From NCBI GenBank assembly GCA_022841795.1, contig JALHQU010000019.1:1-59991 (forward strand): a stretch of DNA of 59,991 bases, given 5' to 3'. A program made the position numbers and the translations under genes. This document shows, in pieces, positions 1 to 7,771 of the stretch (position 1 is the first letter of the stretch; every line of letters starts with the position of its first letter). The notes beneath the pieces were generated by a model that was given only the letters and a program-made list of their open reading frames with translations, was not told the DNA's origin and ran no database searches. The DNA comes from Fimbriiglobus sp. Lineage in GTDB: Bacteria > Planctomycetota > Planctomycetia > Gemmatales > Gemmataceae.

Positions 1-1107
1 GGCACCGGCCACACCCCGGTGCCGGGCGCGCCGCCGGCCGCCGCCCCGGTGGTGAGTGGAGTAGTCACGGGGGGTTGCGGACCGGCGGTCGGCGGTGGTG
101 GGGTGGTCGGCGGCGGGGTGACGTACCAGACCATCACCGTGACGGAGATGGTGCCCACCCAGGTGCAGGAACAGCGGACGGTGATGAAGCCGGTGCAGAA
201 GACGGAGACGTACACCGCCTACCGCACCGAGACGGTGCCGGAAACGCGGACGTACCAGGTGACCACCAACAAGATGGTGACCGAGACGGTGATGGAGACC
301 CGCCAGGTGTCGCGGCCGGTGACCGAGACGGTGATGGAAACCCGGCAGGTGTGGAAGACGGTGCCGGTGACCAAGACGGTCACGGTGAACGAGACCCGGT
401 GGACGACCGAGCAGGTGACCGAGATGCGGACGCGGACCGTCCGCAACCGGGTGAGCGTGCCGACGACGGTGGACCTCGGGCCGTCCATCACCGATCGGTT
501 CAAGAAGATCTGCGACCCGTGCTACACCCCGTGCCCGCGGTCGGTCACGTTCTGCAAGAAGCAGACGGTGTGCGAGACGGTGTGCGAGCCGGTGACGGTG
601 TGCAAGAAGGTGGCCCACTGCGTGCCGGTGTGCAAGACCATCACCACCTGCGAGCGGGTGTGCGAGACGGTGCAGTGCCCGGTCACCCGCACCCGGCACG
701 TGTGCGAGACGGTGCAGTGCCCGGTCACCCGCACCCGGTGCGTGCCGGTGTGCGAGACGAAGACGTGCACGGTGAACGTGTGCAAGCAGGTGCCGTACCA
801 GGCCACCCGGTGCGTGACCGTGTGCGAGCCGGTGTGCGAGACCGTCACCGTGTGCAAGCTGGTGCCGACCCAGGTGCAGAAGCAGGTGGCCGTGTCCACC
901 GGCGGGAGCGGCGGCTGCGGCGACCCGTGCGGTAGCGGCAACGCCTGCGGCGACCCGTGCGCCCCGGCGTGCGACCCGTGCGCCCGCCCGCGGCTGGGCG
1001 ACCGCCTCCGCGGCGTGTTCGGCAAGTTCCACGGCCTGTTCAACCGCGGCGGGTGCGGGTGCGACGCCGGTTGCGCCGCCCCGGCCCCGAGCTGCGGCGG
1101 CTGCTAA
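1..1107 (+). CDS. Val/Thr- and Cys-rich repeat protein, 5' end outside window
   Basis: The reading frame is open to the first base, so the true start is probably upstream; a GTG at 19 is the first possible start inside the window. The N-terminal half carries degenerate repeats of the type VTETVMETRQV and ETRTYQV. From about residue 165 a Cys-rich half follows, with repeated CETV, CEPVTVCK and CPVTRTR units. The tail is Gly/Cys-rich (GGSGGCGDPCGSG and similar), with a short basic stretch near residue 330. Such proteins are common in planctomycetes and are likely exported or envelope-associated, but the signal peptide would be off the window. Function is unknown. A strong terminator follows directly. 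Confidence 0.7.
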   Translation, partial: GTGHTPVPGAPPAAAPVVSGVVTGGCGPAVGGGGVVGGGVTYQTITVTEMVPTQVQEQRTVMKPVQKTETYTAYRTETVPETRTYQVTTNKMVTETVMETRQVSRPVTETVMETRQVWKTVPVTKTVTVNETRWTTEQVTEMRTRTVRNRVSVPTTVDLGPSITDRFKKICDPCYTPCPRSVTFCKKQTVCETVCEPVTVCKKVAHCVPVCKTITTCERVCETVQCPVTRTRHVCETVQCPVTRTRCVPVCETKTCTVNVCKQVPYQATRCVTVCEPVCETVTVCKLVPTQVQKQVAVSTGGSGGCGDPCGSGNACGDPCAPACDPCARPRLGDRLRGVFGKFHGLFNRGGCGCDAGCAAPAPSCGGC

Positions 1108-1145
1108 GCAGTACAACGGGTTGAGGGAACCATTCCCCGACCCCA

Positions 1146-1192
1146 CCCCGGCCGCGGCGGACCCCCCCAGTCCGCCGCGGCCGGGGTGTTTT
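1146..1192 (+). terminator. Rho-independent terminator
   Basis: A perfect 16-bp inverted repeat (1146-1161 and 1171-1186) with a 9-nt C-rich loop is followed by TGTTTTTA. It closes the transcript of the Cys-rich repeat protein. Confidence 0.85.
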
Positions 1193-1247
1193 TATGGGCG
1201 TAGCAACCAGCCGTCGGGCGGGGTAAGATAGCGGGGAGGAGACCCAC

Positions 1248-1547
<300 letters not shown>

Positions 1548-1919
1548 CGACCACCTTCCGGGTCACGAGTCGAATCCAACGACTTATGACCCGCCCCACG
1601 TCCCACCAGCCGCGCGGGCGTCTCGGTTGCTCGGTGACGACGAACTTGATGAGCAGCGTGTCGGTGAATCGCCACCAGTAGACGGGGCCGTCATCGACCG
1701 CCCGCCGAGCCGCCAACGGCGGGAACCCGCCGGACCTCTGGAACTCTTGTCGCATTGAGTCCATGAGCGTGCGGAACATCCGCCGTTGTTCCCGTTCGTC
1801 TGCGCCGAGCGTCAACCGCCACTGGTGAAGGGCGTCTCGCGTCCGGTGGTGGAACTTCAGTATGATTCGCATGGCGGGCGGACCCGACTCCGTTCGTTCG
1901 AGCTGTCAGGATACGACCC

Positions 1920-2465
1920 GTGCCGCACCTGCACCTGATCGGCGCCCGCGGGAGCGGGAAGAGCACAGTCGGCCCGGTTCTCGCCGCCCGGCTGGGGCGG
2001 GCGTTCGTCGATGCCGACGTGGTACTCGAAGCCGACGCCGGCCTGAGCATCGCCGACATCTTCGCCGCCGAGGGGGAGGCCGGGTTCCGCGCCCGCGAGA
2101 CGGCCACCCTGCGGAAGCTGGCCGGCGGGCCGCCGGCGGTGATCGCCACCGGCGGGGGGATTGTGCTGCGGGCCGAGAACCGCGACCTGCTCCGCGCGTC
2201 CGGGTTCGTGGTGTGGCTGACGGCCTCACCGGAGGTGCTGTGGGAGCGGATCGCCTACGACCCGTTCACCGCCGCCCGCCGGCCGAACCTGACCGCGGTC
2301 GGCGGGTTGGCCGAGGTGCGGCAGCTGCTGGTCGCCCGCGAACCCCGGTACCGCGGCACCGCTCACTTCGTCGTCGATGCCGCCCGGTCGCCGGAGGAAG
2401 TGGCGGCCGATATCCTGCCGGAGTGGGAGGCGTGGCTGCGGTCTCAGCCGTCGTCCGCGGACTGA
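1920..2465 (+). CDS. aroK: Shikimate kinase
   Basis: This 181-aa protein matches the usual shikimate kinase length. It phosphorylates the 3-hydroxyl of shikimate with ATP in the cytoplasmic chorismate pathway. Residues 8-16 form the P-loop GARGSGKST. D31/D33 (FVDADVVLE) fit the shikimate and magnesium-binding region, FRARE at 56-60 is the FRxxE motif, and GGG at 78-80 follows VIAT. The lid region contains RRPNLT. The start is a GTG; an upstream small gene is divergent, so transcription probably begins locally. No other aromatic pathway gene is adjacent. Confidence 0.93.
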   Translation: MPHLHLIGARGSGKSTVGPVLAARLGRAFVDADVVLEADAGLSIADIFAAEGEAGFRARETATLRKLAGGPPAVIATGGGIVLRAENRDLLRASGFVVWLTASPEVLWERIAYDPFTAARRPNLTAVGGLAEVRQLLVAREPRYRGTAHFVVDAARSPEEVAADILPEWEAWLRSQPSSAD

Positions 2466-2503
2466 GGGACGGTTCTGGAGGTGGTCCGGCCCGGCCGGAC
2501 CAC

Positions 2504-2593
2504 GGGCCGCCACAGAGGGCGGCCCCTACAAAATCAGCCGCTCTGTAGGGGCCGCCCTCTGTGGCGGCCCGCCGACCGCCGCCGGCGGTCGGC
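2504..2593. repeat. Intergenic palindromic repeat with two stem-loops
   Basis: A perfect 27-bp inverted repeat (2504-2530 and 2544-2570, 13-nt spacer) is followed at once by a second hairpin (2571-2580 and 2584-2593, loop GCC). It lies between aroK and the prepilin peptidase gene. It may act as a bidirectional terminator but has no T tract; the length and perfection suggest a dispersed REP/MITE-like element. Confidence 0.8.
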
Positions 2594-2621
2594 ATTTGGA
2601 ACCGCCTCTGAGTCCCGCTTC

Positions 2622-3743
2622 ATGCCCTGGCTCGCCCACGTCCCGTACCTGTTCCTGATCGGGTGCGCGTTCGTGTTCGGGCTGATGGTGGGCAGCTTCC
2701 TGAACGTGCTGGTGGTCCGCCTGCCGTTCGAGAAGAGTATCGTCTGGCCCAGCTCCCGCTGCTTCGTCTGCTTCACCCCCATCCGCCTGCTGGACAACGT
2801 GCCCATCCTCGGGTACCTGCGGCTGCGGGGGCGGTGCCGGGCGTGCGCCACCCCGTTCTCCGCCCGCTACCTGTGGGTGGAGGTCGGCACCGGGGTGGCG
2901 TTCGCCGCCCTGTTCGCCGTCGAGGTGCTGCCGAACGCGCTGAACGGGCCGGATTTCCTCCGCCCGTGGCTGCCCACGCCGGGGCTGAAATTCGAGTACA
3001 TGAACCCCGGCACCGCCCTGTTCTGGGCCGGGGTGTACTGGGCGGTCCACGCCGTCCTGCTGGCGGCGCTGATCGCGTCCGCCGTGATCGACGCCCGCCA
3101 CCGCATCATCCCGCCGCAGATCACCTACACGGCCACCGCTGTCGGCCTGCTAGCGTCGGTGCTGTTTCCGTGGCCGTGGCCGAACGTCGATCCGCAGTTC
3201 ACTTCGACGGACTGGATGACGCTGAACAAGACCATCCCGGTGGGCGTGTGCTTGTGGCCGTACTGGGTGCCGCCGGACTGGGCGCCGCCGGGGTCGCCGC
3301 AGCTCGGGCTGCTGAACGGGCTGGTCGGGGCCGGGGTGGGCATGCTCATCGCCCGCGGGGTGCGGGAGCTGTTCGGGGTGGGGTTCGGGCGGGAGTCGCT
3401 GGGCATGGGGGACGCCGACCTGCTGATGATGGCCGGCGCGTTCCTCGGCTGGCAGGCGATCGCCCTGGCCCTGCCGGCCGGGGCGGTCATCACCCTGGTG
3501 GCGCTGCCGGTGGTGTGGGTCGGGGCGAAGCTGATCGGCCGCAAGTTCGACGTGCGGGAGATGGCGTTCGGCCCCGGCATCGCCGCCGGGGTGGTGGCGT
3601 GCTGGCTCGGCTGGCCGTGGCTGAGTACGCTGGTGCGGGCCGCGTTCTTCGACCTCACCCTGCTGGCGGTGGTCGGCGGGGTGTTCTTCGGCGGGCTGCT
3701 GGTGTTCGGGTTCCTCCTCCGCCGGCGGGGGGAAGTGGAATGA
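2622..3743 (+). CDS. Prepilin peptidase (type IV leader peptidase, A24)
   Basis: Integral membrane aspartic peptidase that cleaves, and often N-methylates, type IV pilin-like signal peptides. The 373-residue product starts MPWLAHVPYLF. The N-terminal region has GSFLNV near residue 24 and four cysteines (C47, C50, C72, C75) of the zinc-binding methylation loop. The two catalytic aspartates are D157 (SAVIDARHRIIP) and D264 (GMGDADLL). Several hydrophobic helices follow. It is longer than average because of an insertion (about 185-230) between the two catalytic segments. The ATG at 2622 was chosen over an upstream in-frame start because the extension would read through the palindromic repeat. 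Confidence 0.9.
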   Translation: MPWLAHVPYLFLIGCAFVFGLMVGSFLNVLVVRLPFEKSIVWPSSRCFVCFTPIRLLDNVPILGYLRLRGRCRACATPFSARYLWVEVGTGVAFAALFAVEVLPNALNGPDFLRPWLPTPGLKFEYMNPGTALFWAGVYWAVHAVLLAALIASAVIDARHRIIPPQITYTATAVGLLASVLFPWPWPNVDPQFTSTDWMTLNKTIPVGVCLWPYWVPPDWAPPGSPQLGLLNGLVGAGVGMLIARGVRELFGVGFGRESLGMGDADLLMMAGAFLGWQAIALALPAGAVITLVALPVVWVGAKLIGRKFDVREMAFGPGIAAGVVACWLGWPWLSTLVRAAFFDLTLLAVVGGVFFGGLLVFGFLLRRRGEVE

Positions 3744-3744
3744 A

Positions 3745-3951
3745 CCTCACCCCCCGGCCCCCTCTCCGAGCCGGAGAGGGGGAGAACGGCGACCTCACCC
3801 CCCGGCCCCCTCTCCGAGCCGGAGAGGGGGTGTTCAAGCGAGGTGCCGGGTTGGTGTGAGCGATGGCTTGCCGTCGGCCGACGGGGAACACTGAAACGAC
3901 CTGTGGTTGAACACCCCCTCTCCGGCTCGGAGAGGGGGCCGGGGGGTGAGG
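3745..3951. repeat. Three copies of a 38-bp palindromic repeat
   Basis: Copies at 3745-3782 and 3793-3830 are direct repeats; 3914-3951 is inverted. Each begins CCTCACCCCCCGGCC and contains a CCTCTCCGAGCCGGAGAGG-type hairpin. Copies two and three extend outward to form a 45-bp inverted repeat (3793-3837 and 3907-3951) around an 69-bp centre. This is a dispersed intergenic element filling the gap between the prepilin peptidase gene and hisH. Confidence 0.85.
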
Positions 3952-3958
3952 TTCTGAC

Positions 3959-4576
3959 ATGACCGCGGACATCGTCATCATCGACTACGGCATGGCCAAC
4001 CTGCGGAGCGTCCAGAAGGCGTTCGAGGCGGTGGGGGCCGCGGCCGAGATCACGTCCGACCCCACGCGGGTGCGGGACGCCACCCGGCTGGTGCTGCCCG
4101 GCGTCGGCGCGTTCCGCGACGCCATCGCCCGCCTGCGGGACACCGGGCTGGCCGACGCGGTGGTCGAACACATCGACGACGGGCTGCCGTTCCTGGGCAT
4201 CTGCCTGGGGTACCAGATGCTGTTCACCCGCAGCCACGAGGACGGGCTGCACGCCGGGCTGGACGTGTTCCCCGGCGAGGTGGTGCGGTTCACCCCGACG
4301 CCGGGGCTGAAGATCCCGCACATGGGGTGGAACCCGCTGCGGCTGACGCAGCCGGACTGCCCGCTGTTCGCCGATCTGCCGGCGGACCCGGCGTTCTACT
4401 TCGTGCACAGCTACTATCCGGCGACAGAGGATGCGTCGCTGGTGGCGGCCGAGGCCGACTACCCGGACCCGTTCCCGGCGGCCATCTGGCGGGGGAACGT
4501 GTTCGCCACCCAGTTCCACCCGGAGAAGAGCCAGGCGGTCGGGCGGGTGCTGTTCGCCAATTTTGCGAAGTTGTGA
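3959..4576 (+). CDS. hisH: Imidazole glycerol phosphate synthase subunit HisH
   Basis: This is the glutaminase subunit that feeds ammonia to HisF in histidine biosynthesis. The 205-aa length is typical. The class I amidotransferase triad is visible: C82 in [11 protein letters not shown]187 and E189 in ATQFHPEKS. The N-terminus has [11 protein letters not shown] and LVLPGVGAF, both characteristic of HisH. The start codon lies only 8 bp after a palindromic repeat. hisF and other his genes are not adjacent, consistent with the scattered amino-acid genes of planctomycetes. Confidence 0.95.
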   Translation: MTADIVIIDYGMANLRSVQKAFEAVGAAAEITSDPTRVRDATRLVLPGVGAFRDAIARLRDTGLADAVVEHIDDGLPFLGICLGYQMLFTRSHEDGLHAGLDVFPGEVVRFTPTPGLKIPHMGWNPLRLTQPDCPLFADLPADPAFYFVHSYYPATEDASLVAAEADYPDPFPAAIWRGNVFATQFHPEKSQAVGRVLFANFAKL

Positions 4577-4594
4577 GCTTCTGTTCTTCGTGGC

Positions 4595-4614
4595 ACCGGC
4601 GGCCCGCCGGTTTT
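4595..4614 (+). terminator. Probable terminator after hisH
   Basis: A perfect 7-bp stem with a GCC loop (ACCGGCGGCCCGCCGGT, 4595-4611) is followed by TTT. The same hairpin core recurs as one arm of the longer inverted repeat at 6940-6998, so it is also a fragment of a dispersed repeat. Confidence 0.55.
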
Positions 4615-4641
4615 CGGTGAACCCCGACCGCCAGGTCGGTG

Positions 4642-4757
4642 GGTGCGAGCCAGCTTGGTTGCACCCACGGCCCTCGCGGGCCGGGTTCGCCAAGAGCTGT
4701 CGGGGCCGCGGGTGCGAGCCAGCTACCACGCACCCACGAGCCTTGCGGCTCGGGTTC
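4642..4757. repeat. Two 47-bp imperfect direct repeats with conserved hairpins
   Basis: Copies occupy 4642-4688 and 4711-4757. Each holds two stem-loops: an outer GGGTGC/GCACCC pair and a GC-rich hairpin. The second hairpin differs between copies in a compensatory way (GGCCC-TCGC-GGGCC versus GAGCC-TTGC-GGCTC), so pairing, not sequence, appears conserved. Confidence 0.75.
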
Positions 4758-4800
4758 ACCTCTTACTGAACATTTTTTCGCCAATTTCGCGCCGGCGCGC

Positions 4801-4829
4801 TTGACACCGGCCGGTTTGAAACTTATATC
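4801..4829 (+). promoter_or_regulatory. Sigma-70-type promoter for the capsid-gene region
   Basis: TTGACA (4801-4806), a 17-bp spacer and TATATC (4824-4829) lie in an unusually AT-rich patch about 140 bp upstream of the small gene that precedes the portal gene. No competing gene lies between them. Confidence 0.6.
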
Positions 4830-4971
4830 CACTAAGTAACGCAATTACAGTATCGGCACGCGCCGGTGTGGGGTCCGCGTCGGACCACCTCCCGCTCGCC
4901 GGGCGGGGGTGAGGCCGCGGGCGCCCGAGCCCCCGCCCGGTCACGTTCCGCCGCCCCAGGGAGGGACACCG

Positions 4972-5244
4972 ATGCGCGAGCCGAACGTGCCGATCGCCGT
5001 GTCGCACGCCCACCCCGGCAGCGAGATCGAGGGGGACGCGCTCGAGTTCGTTCGGGCGATGGCCGCGTACCAGAAGCGGTACCGGCGGCGGTACCCGGCG
5101 TGGACCGAGGTGCTGTACGTCCTCCGCACCTTGGGGTACGCGAAGGTGGTGCCGGGGGCGACGTGGTACCCGTCCGAACAAGAGTTAACCACAGAGGCAC
5201 AGGGACACAGAGAAATCGAGACCAAACCCGGTTCTTCCGACTGA
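4972..5244 (+). CDS. Small protein upstream of phage-like portal gene
   Basis: The ATG at 4972 follows AGGGAGGG. The 90-residue product has a compact helical core (LEFVRAMAAYQKRYRRRYPAWTEVLYVL) rich in Arg and Tyr. The last 20 or so residues (ELTTEAQGHREIETK) are encoded by the 28-bp inverted repeat at 5186-5281, so a repeat element appears to have inserted at, and replaced, the natural 3' end. Position suggests a role with the following head genes, but the family is not recognised. Confidence 0.55.
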   Translation: MREPNVPIAVSHAHPGSEIEGDALEFVRAMAAYQKRYRRRYPAWTEVLYVLRTLGYAKVVPGATWYPSEQELTTEAQGHREIETKPGSSD

Positions 5245-5281
5245 CTTCGGCCCTCTCTGTGTCCCTGTGCCTCTGTGGTTA
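5186..5281. repeat. Inverted repeat element, 28-bp arms
   Basis: Perfect 28-bp terminal arms (5186-5213 and 5254-5281) begin TAACCACAGAGGCACAGG and enclose 40 bp. A close relative lies at 7618-7741. It looks like a small non-autonomous MITE-like element; the left arm supplies the C-terminal codons of the preceding small gene. Confidence 0.85.
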
Positions 5282-5316
5282 GTCCGTCTTCATCCACCCT
5301 TTCACCGAGGACCACC

Positions 5317-6555
5317 ATGACCGTGTTGCACCGCCTCGGGGCGTGGTTCAAACAGATGCGGGCGAAGCCGCTGCCCGCCCCGGACCGGCGGGCGGCCGCC
5401 CTGTTCAGCCCGCCGTACCCGCCGGCCGGGTGGTGGCAGAACGACCCGACCGAGCAGCTCCGCAACTACAGCTCGTGGGTGTACGCGGCGGTGAACGCCG
5501 TCGCCCAGGAGGTGGCCCGGCAGAAGCCGTTCCTGTTCGTCAACACCGGCCAGGCCGAGCACGAGCAGACCCCGCTGCCGCACACCCACCCGCTGTGCCG
5601 CCTGTTGAGTGACCCGAACCCGTGGCTCACCGCCTGGGAGATGTGGTACCTGACGGTGGTGTACCTGGAGTTGACCGGCAACTGCTTCTGGTACGTGGCG
5701 CGGCGGCGGGCCGGCGAGGCTTTCGAGGCGCCGGCGGAAATCTGGATCGTGCCCACTCCGTGGGTGAAGGTAATCCCGGACCCGCGGGAGTACGTGCGGG
5801 CCTACGAGGTGGCGGCGCCCGGCGTGCCGACCGAGACGTTCGCCCCCGGCGAGATCGTCCACCTGAAGTACCCGAACCCGCTCGACCCGCACTACGGCCT
5901 GTCCCCGCTGCAAGCCAACGCGCTGACGGTGGACGCGAACACCGAGCTGCTGCGGTCGCGGTACCACACGTTCCTGGCCGGCCCGCGGCCGGGGGTGGTG
6001 CTGCACACCGACCAGGCGCTGACCGACCAGACGGTCGCCCGGCTGGAGGAGAAGCTGGACGCCAAGTACGCCGGGCGGGGGAACTGGCACCGGCCGATGG
6101 TGCTGGAGCAGGGGCTGAAGGCGTCGCCGTGGACGCTCACCCCGGCCGAGATGGACTTTCTCAACTCGTCCAAGATGACCCGCGACGAAATCCTGGCCGT
6201 GTTCCGGGTGCCGCCCCCCATTACCGGGTTGGTGGAGAACACCGGGCTGGGGGCGGACATCTGGTTCGGGGCGCGGGTGATGTTCTGCGAGGGGACCATC
6301 CAGCCGAAGCTGGACCTGATCGCCCAGGCGCTGACCCGCGACCTCGGCCGGCGGTACGGGCCGGACGTGGCGGTCACGTTCCCGGACTGCTCGCCGCGGA
6401 ACCACGAGCAGCGGCGGCGGGACGACGAGCTGGACGCGAAGACCGGCCTGCGGACGTACAACGAGATCCGCAAGGGCCGCGGGCTGAAGCCGCTGGCCGA
6501 CCCGAAGTTCGACGTGCCGATGCTGCCGACCCAATTTGGTGAACCGCGGGCGTAA
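5317..6555 (+). CDS. HK97-family phage portal protein
   Basis: Portal proteins form the dodecameric ring through which DNA enters the head. This 412-aa protein has the family pattern: aromatic Pro-rich N-terminus, NYSSWVYAAVNAVAQEVA helix near residue 50, HPLCRLLSDPNPWLTAWE, YLELTGNCFWYV, EIVHLKYPNPLDPHYGLSPL, and the late segment KMTRDEILAVFRVPP. The start at 5317 has GAGGA upstream; an earlier in-frame ATG would overlap the inverted repeat. The C-terminus (QFGEPRA) is encoded within the palindromic repeat at 6535. It is followed by the protease and capsid genes in the usual head-module order. No terminase is seen. Confidence 0.92.
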   Translation: MTVLHRLGAWFKQMRAKPLPAPDRRAAALFSPPYPPAGWWQNDPTEQLRNYSSWVYAAVNAVAQEVARQKPFLFVNTGQAEHEQTPLPHTHPLCRLLSDPNPWLTAWEMWYLTVVYLELTGNCFWYVARRRAGEAFEAPAEIWIVPTPWVKVIPDPREYVRAYEVAAPGVPTETFAPGEIVHLKYPNPLDPHYGLSPLQANALTVDANTELLRSRYHTFLAGPRPGVVLHTDQALTDQTVARLEEKLDAKYAGRGNWHRPMVLEQGLKASPWTLTPAEMDFLNSSKMTRDEILAVFRVPPPITGLVENTGLGADIWFGARVMFCEGTIQPKLDLIAQALTRDLGRRYGPDVAVTFPDCSPRNHEQRRRDDELDAKTGLRTYNEIRKGRGLKPLADPKFDVPMLPTQFGEPRA

Positions 6556-6603
6556 GCCCGTGGGTTCGACAACCCAGGCGGCTGACGCCGCCGGTTCACC
6601 AAA
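6535..6603. repeat. Palindromic repeat with two internal hairpins
   Basis: Outer arms TTTGGTGAACC (6535-6545) and its complement (6593-6603) enclose two hairpins, CGGGC-GTAA-GCCCG and GGCGGC-TGAC-GCCGCC. The left arm supplies the last codons and stop of the portal gene. The remaining stretch 6604-6939 shows no gene or clear signal. Confidence 0.75.
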
Positions 6604-6939
6604 ACCTCGACAGCGTCAGGTAACAACCGCCGAGGATCACCAGCCCTGGGGCACGCCATGTGCGGCACAGCGACAGCCGGCGAACCTCTTCCCCGATCGT
6701 CCACCCTGTGACGGTCGGTTGTCGCACAACCCCGGCGGGTCAGAGGCCCCAATTCTGGGGGGGCCGTGGGAGCGGAGCATAGGCCGTTCCTGCTGATCCG
6801 CCGGGGTTTTCCCTTCGATCGCTCGACCGCTGAGCGGCCTCGTTCCCACTCGTTCGCACTCGGTTTCTCAGGCTGCTCACCCCCCGACATGGGGTGTTGC
6901 AGAACCGCTCACCCGCGTTCGATTCCGCACCCCTTTCTT

Positions 6940-6998
6940 CCGTGGCACCGGCGGCCCGCCGGTGATACCCCACCACCGGCGGGCCGCCGGTGCCACGG
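6940..6998. repeat. Perfect 25-bp inverted repeat
   Basis: Arms 6940-6964 and 6974-6998 are perfect complements around a 9-nt spacer. The arm sequence (CCGTGGCACCGGCGG...) is the same core as the hairpin after hisH at 4595. It sits immediately upstream of the protease gene and could also end upstream transcription. Confidence 0.85.
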
Positions 6999-7018
6999 AC
7001 TTCTTTCGGAGCTTCCTC

Positions 7019-7603
7019 ATGGACCCGTCCATCCGCGCCGACCCGACCGCCGCCACCCTGACCGTTGACGCCGGCAAGATGCTCGTCCGCAGCGTCATCA
7101 CCTCCGACCAGCCGGACCGCTCCGGCGACGTGGTCGTGCCCGCCGGCCTGCGGAACGCCGAGGAGTTCCTGCTCAACCCCGTCGTGCTGTGGGCGCACAA
7201 CCGCTCGGCCGTGCCGCCGATCGGCACCTGCTCGTGGCTCGACATCCAGCCGCACCGGGTGGTGGCCGAGACGCGGTTCGCGCAGAGCGTGCCGTTCGCC
7301 GAGGACGTGTTCCGCCTGTACGAGCAGCGGGTGCTGAAGGGGTGGTCGATCGGGTTCATCCCCCGCAAGGCGTTCCGCATCCCGCACCGCACGGGTGACG
7401 GGCTTCGGATCGACCAGTGGGACCTGCTCGAATACTCCGCCGTGCCCATCCCGGAGAACCCCGGCGCGCTCACGCTGGCCATCCAGAAGGGGTGGGTGAA
7501 GGACCACACCCTGCGGGAGTGGCTGAGCGGGGTGCCGGACGACCGCGGCGGGCGGTGGTGGCGGGCGCACCCGGCGGACGTGATGCAGGAGCTGGTGTGT
7601 TGA
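7019..7603 (+). CDS. HK97-family prohead protease
   Basis: Head maturation protease (peptidase family U35/S78) that trims the capsid scaffold region. The 194-residue length fits. Features include the early strand MLVRSVITSDQPDRSGDVVVPAGL, then NPVVLWAHNRSAVPPIG, whose WAH histidine is the expected catalytic residue, and KGWSIGFIPRKA, whose serine is the likely nucleophile. LLEYSAVPIPENP is a further hallmark. The ATG at 7019 follows CGGAG. It lies between the portal and capsid genes on the same strand. Confidence 0.9.
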   Translation: MDPSIRADPTAATLTVDAGKMLVRSVITSDQPDRSGDVVVPAGLRNAEEFLLNPVVLWAHNRSAVPPIGTCSWLDIQPHRVVAETRFAQSVPFAEDVFRLYEQRVLKGWSIGFIPRKAFRIPHRTGDGLRIDQWDLLEYSAVPIPENPGALTLAIQKGWVKDHTLREWLSGVPDDRGGRWWRAHPADVMQELVC

Positions 7604-7617
7604 AGTGATCAGAAATG

Positions 7618-7741
7618 AACCACAGAGACACAGAGGCACAGAGAAGAATGAGTTGAAACTGAAGACAGAAACGCACCCGACCGGGCGCTCTGTTCCCACA
7701 CATCTTTCTCCGCTTCTCTGTGCCCCTGTGTCTCTGTGGTT
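7618..7741. repeat. Inverted repeat element, 29-bp arms (relative of 5186 element)
   Basis: Arms 7618-7646 and 7713-7741 match with one mismatch and begin AACCACAGAGACACAGAGG. The 66-bp centre differs from that of the 5186-5281 copy. It lies between the protease and capsid genes. Confidence 0.85.
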
Positions 7742-7771
7742 AGTCCCCAATCCTTACCTGGAGGTGTTCCC

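Noticed and set aside
3125-4759. Long minus-strand frame across the prepilin peptidase gene and hisH
   Set aside because: It is antisense to two clear genes, runs through palindromic repeats and has a GC-biased composition without any domain.
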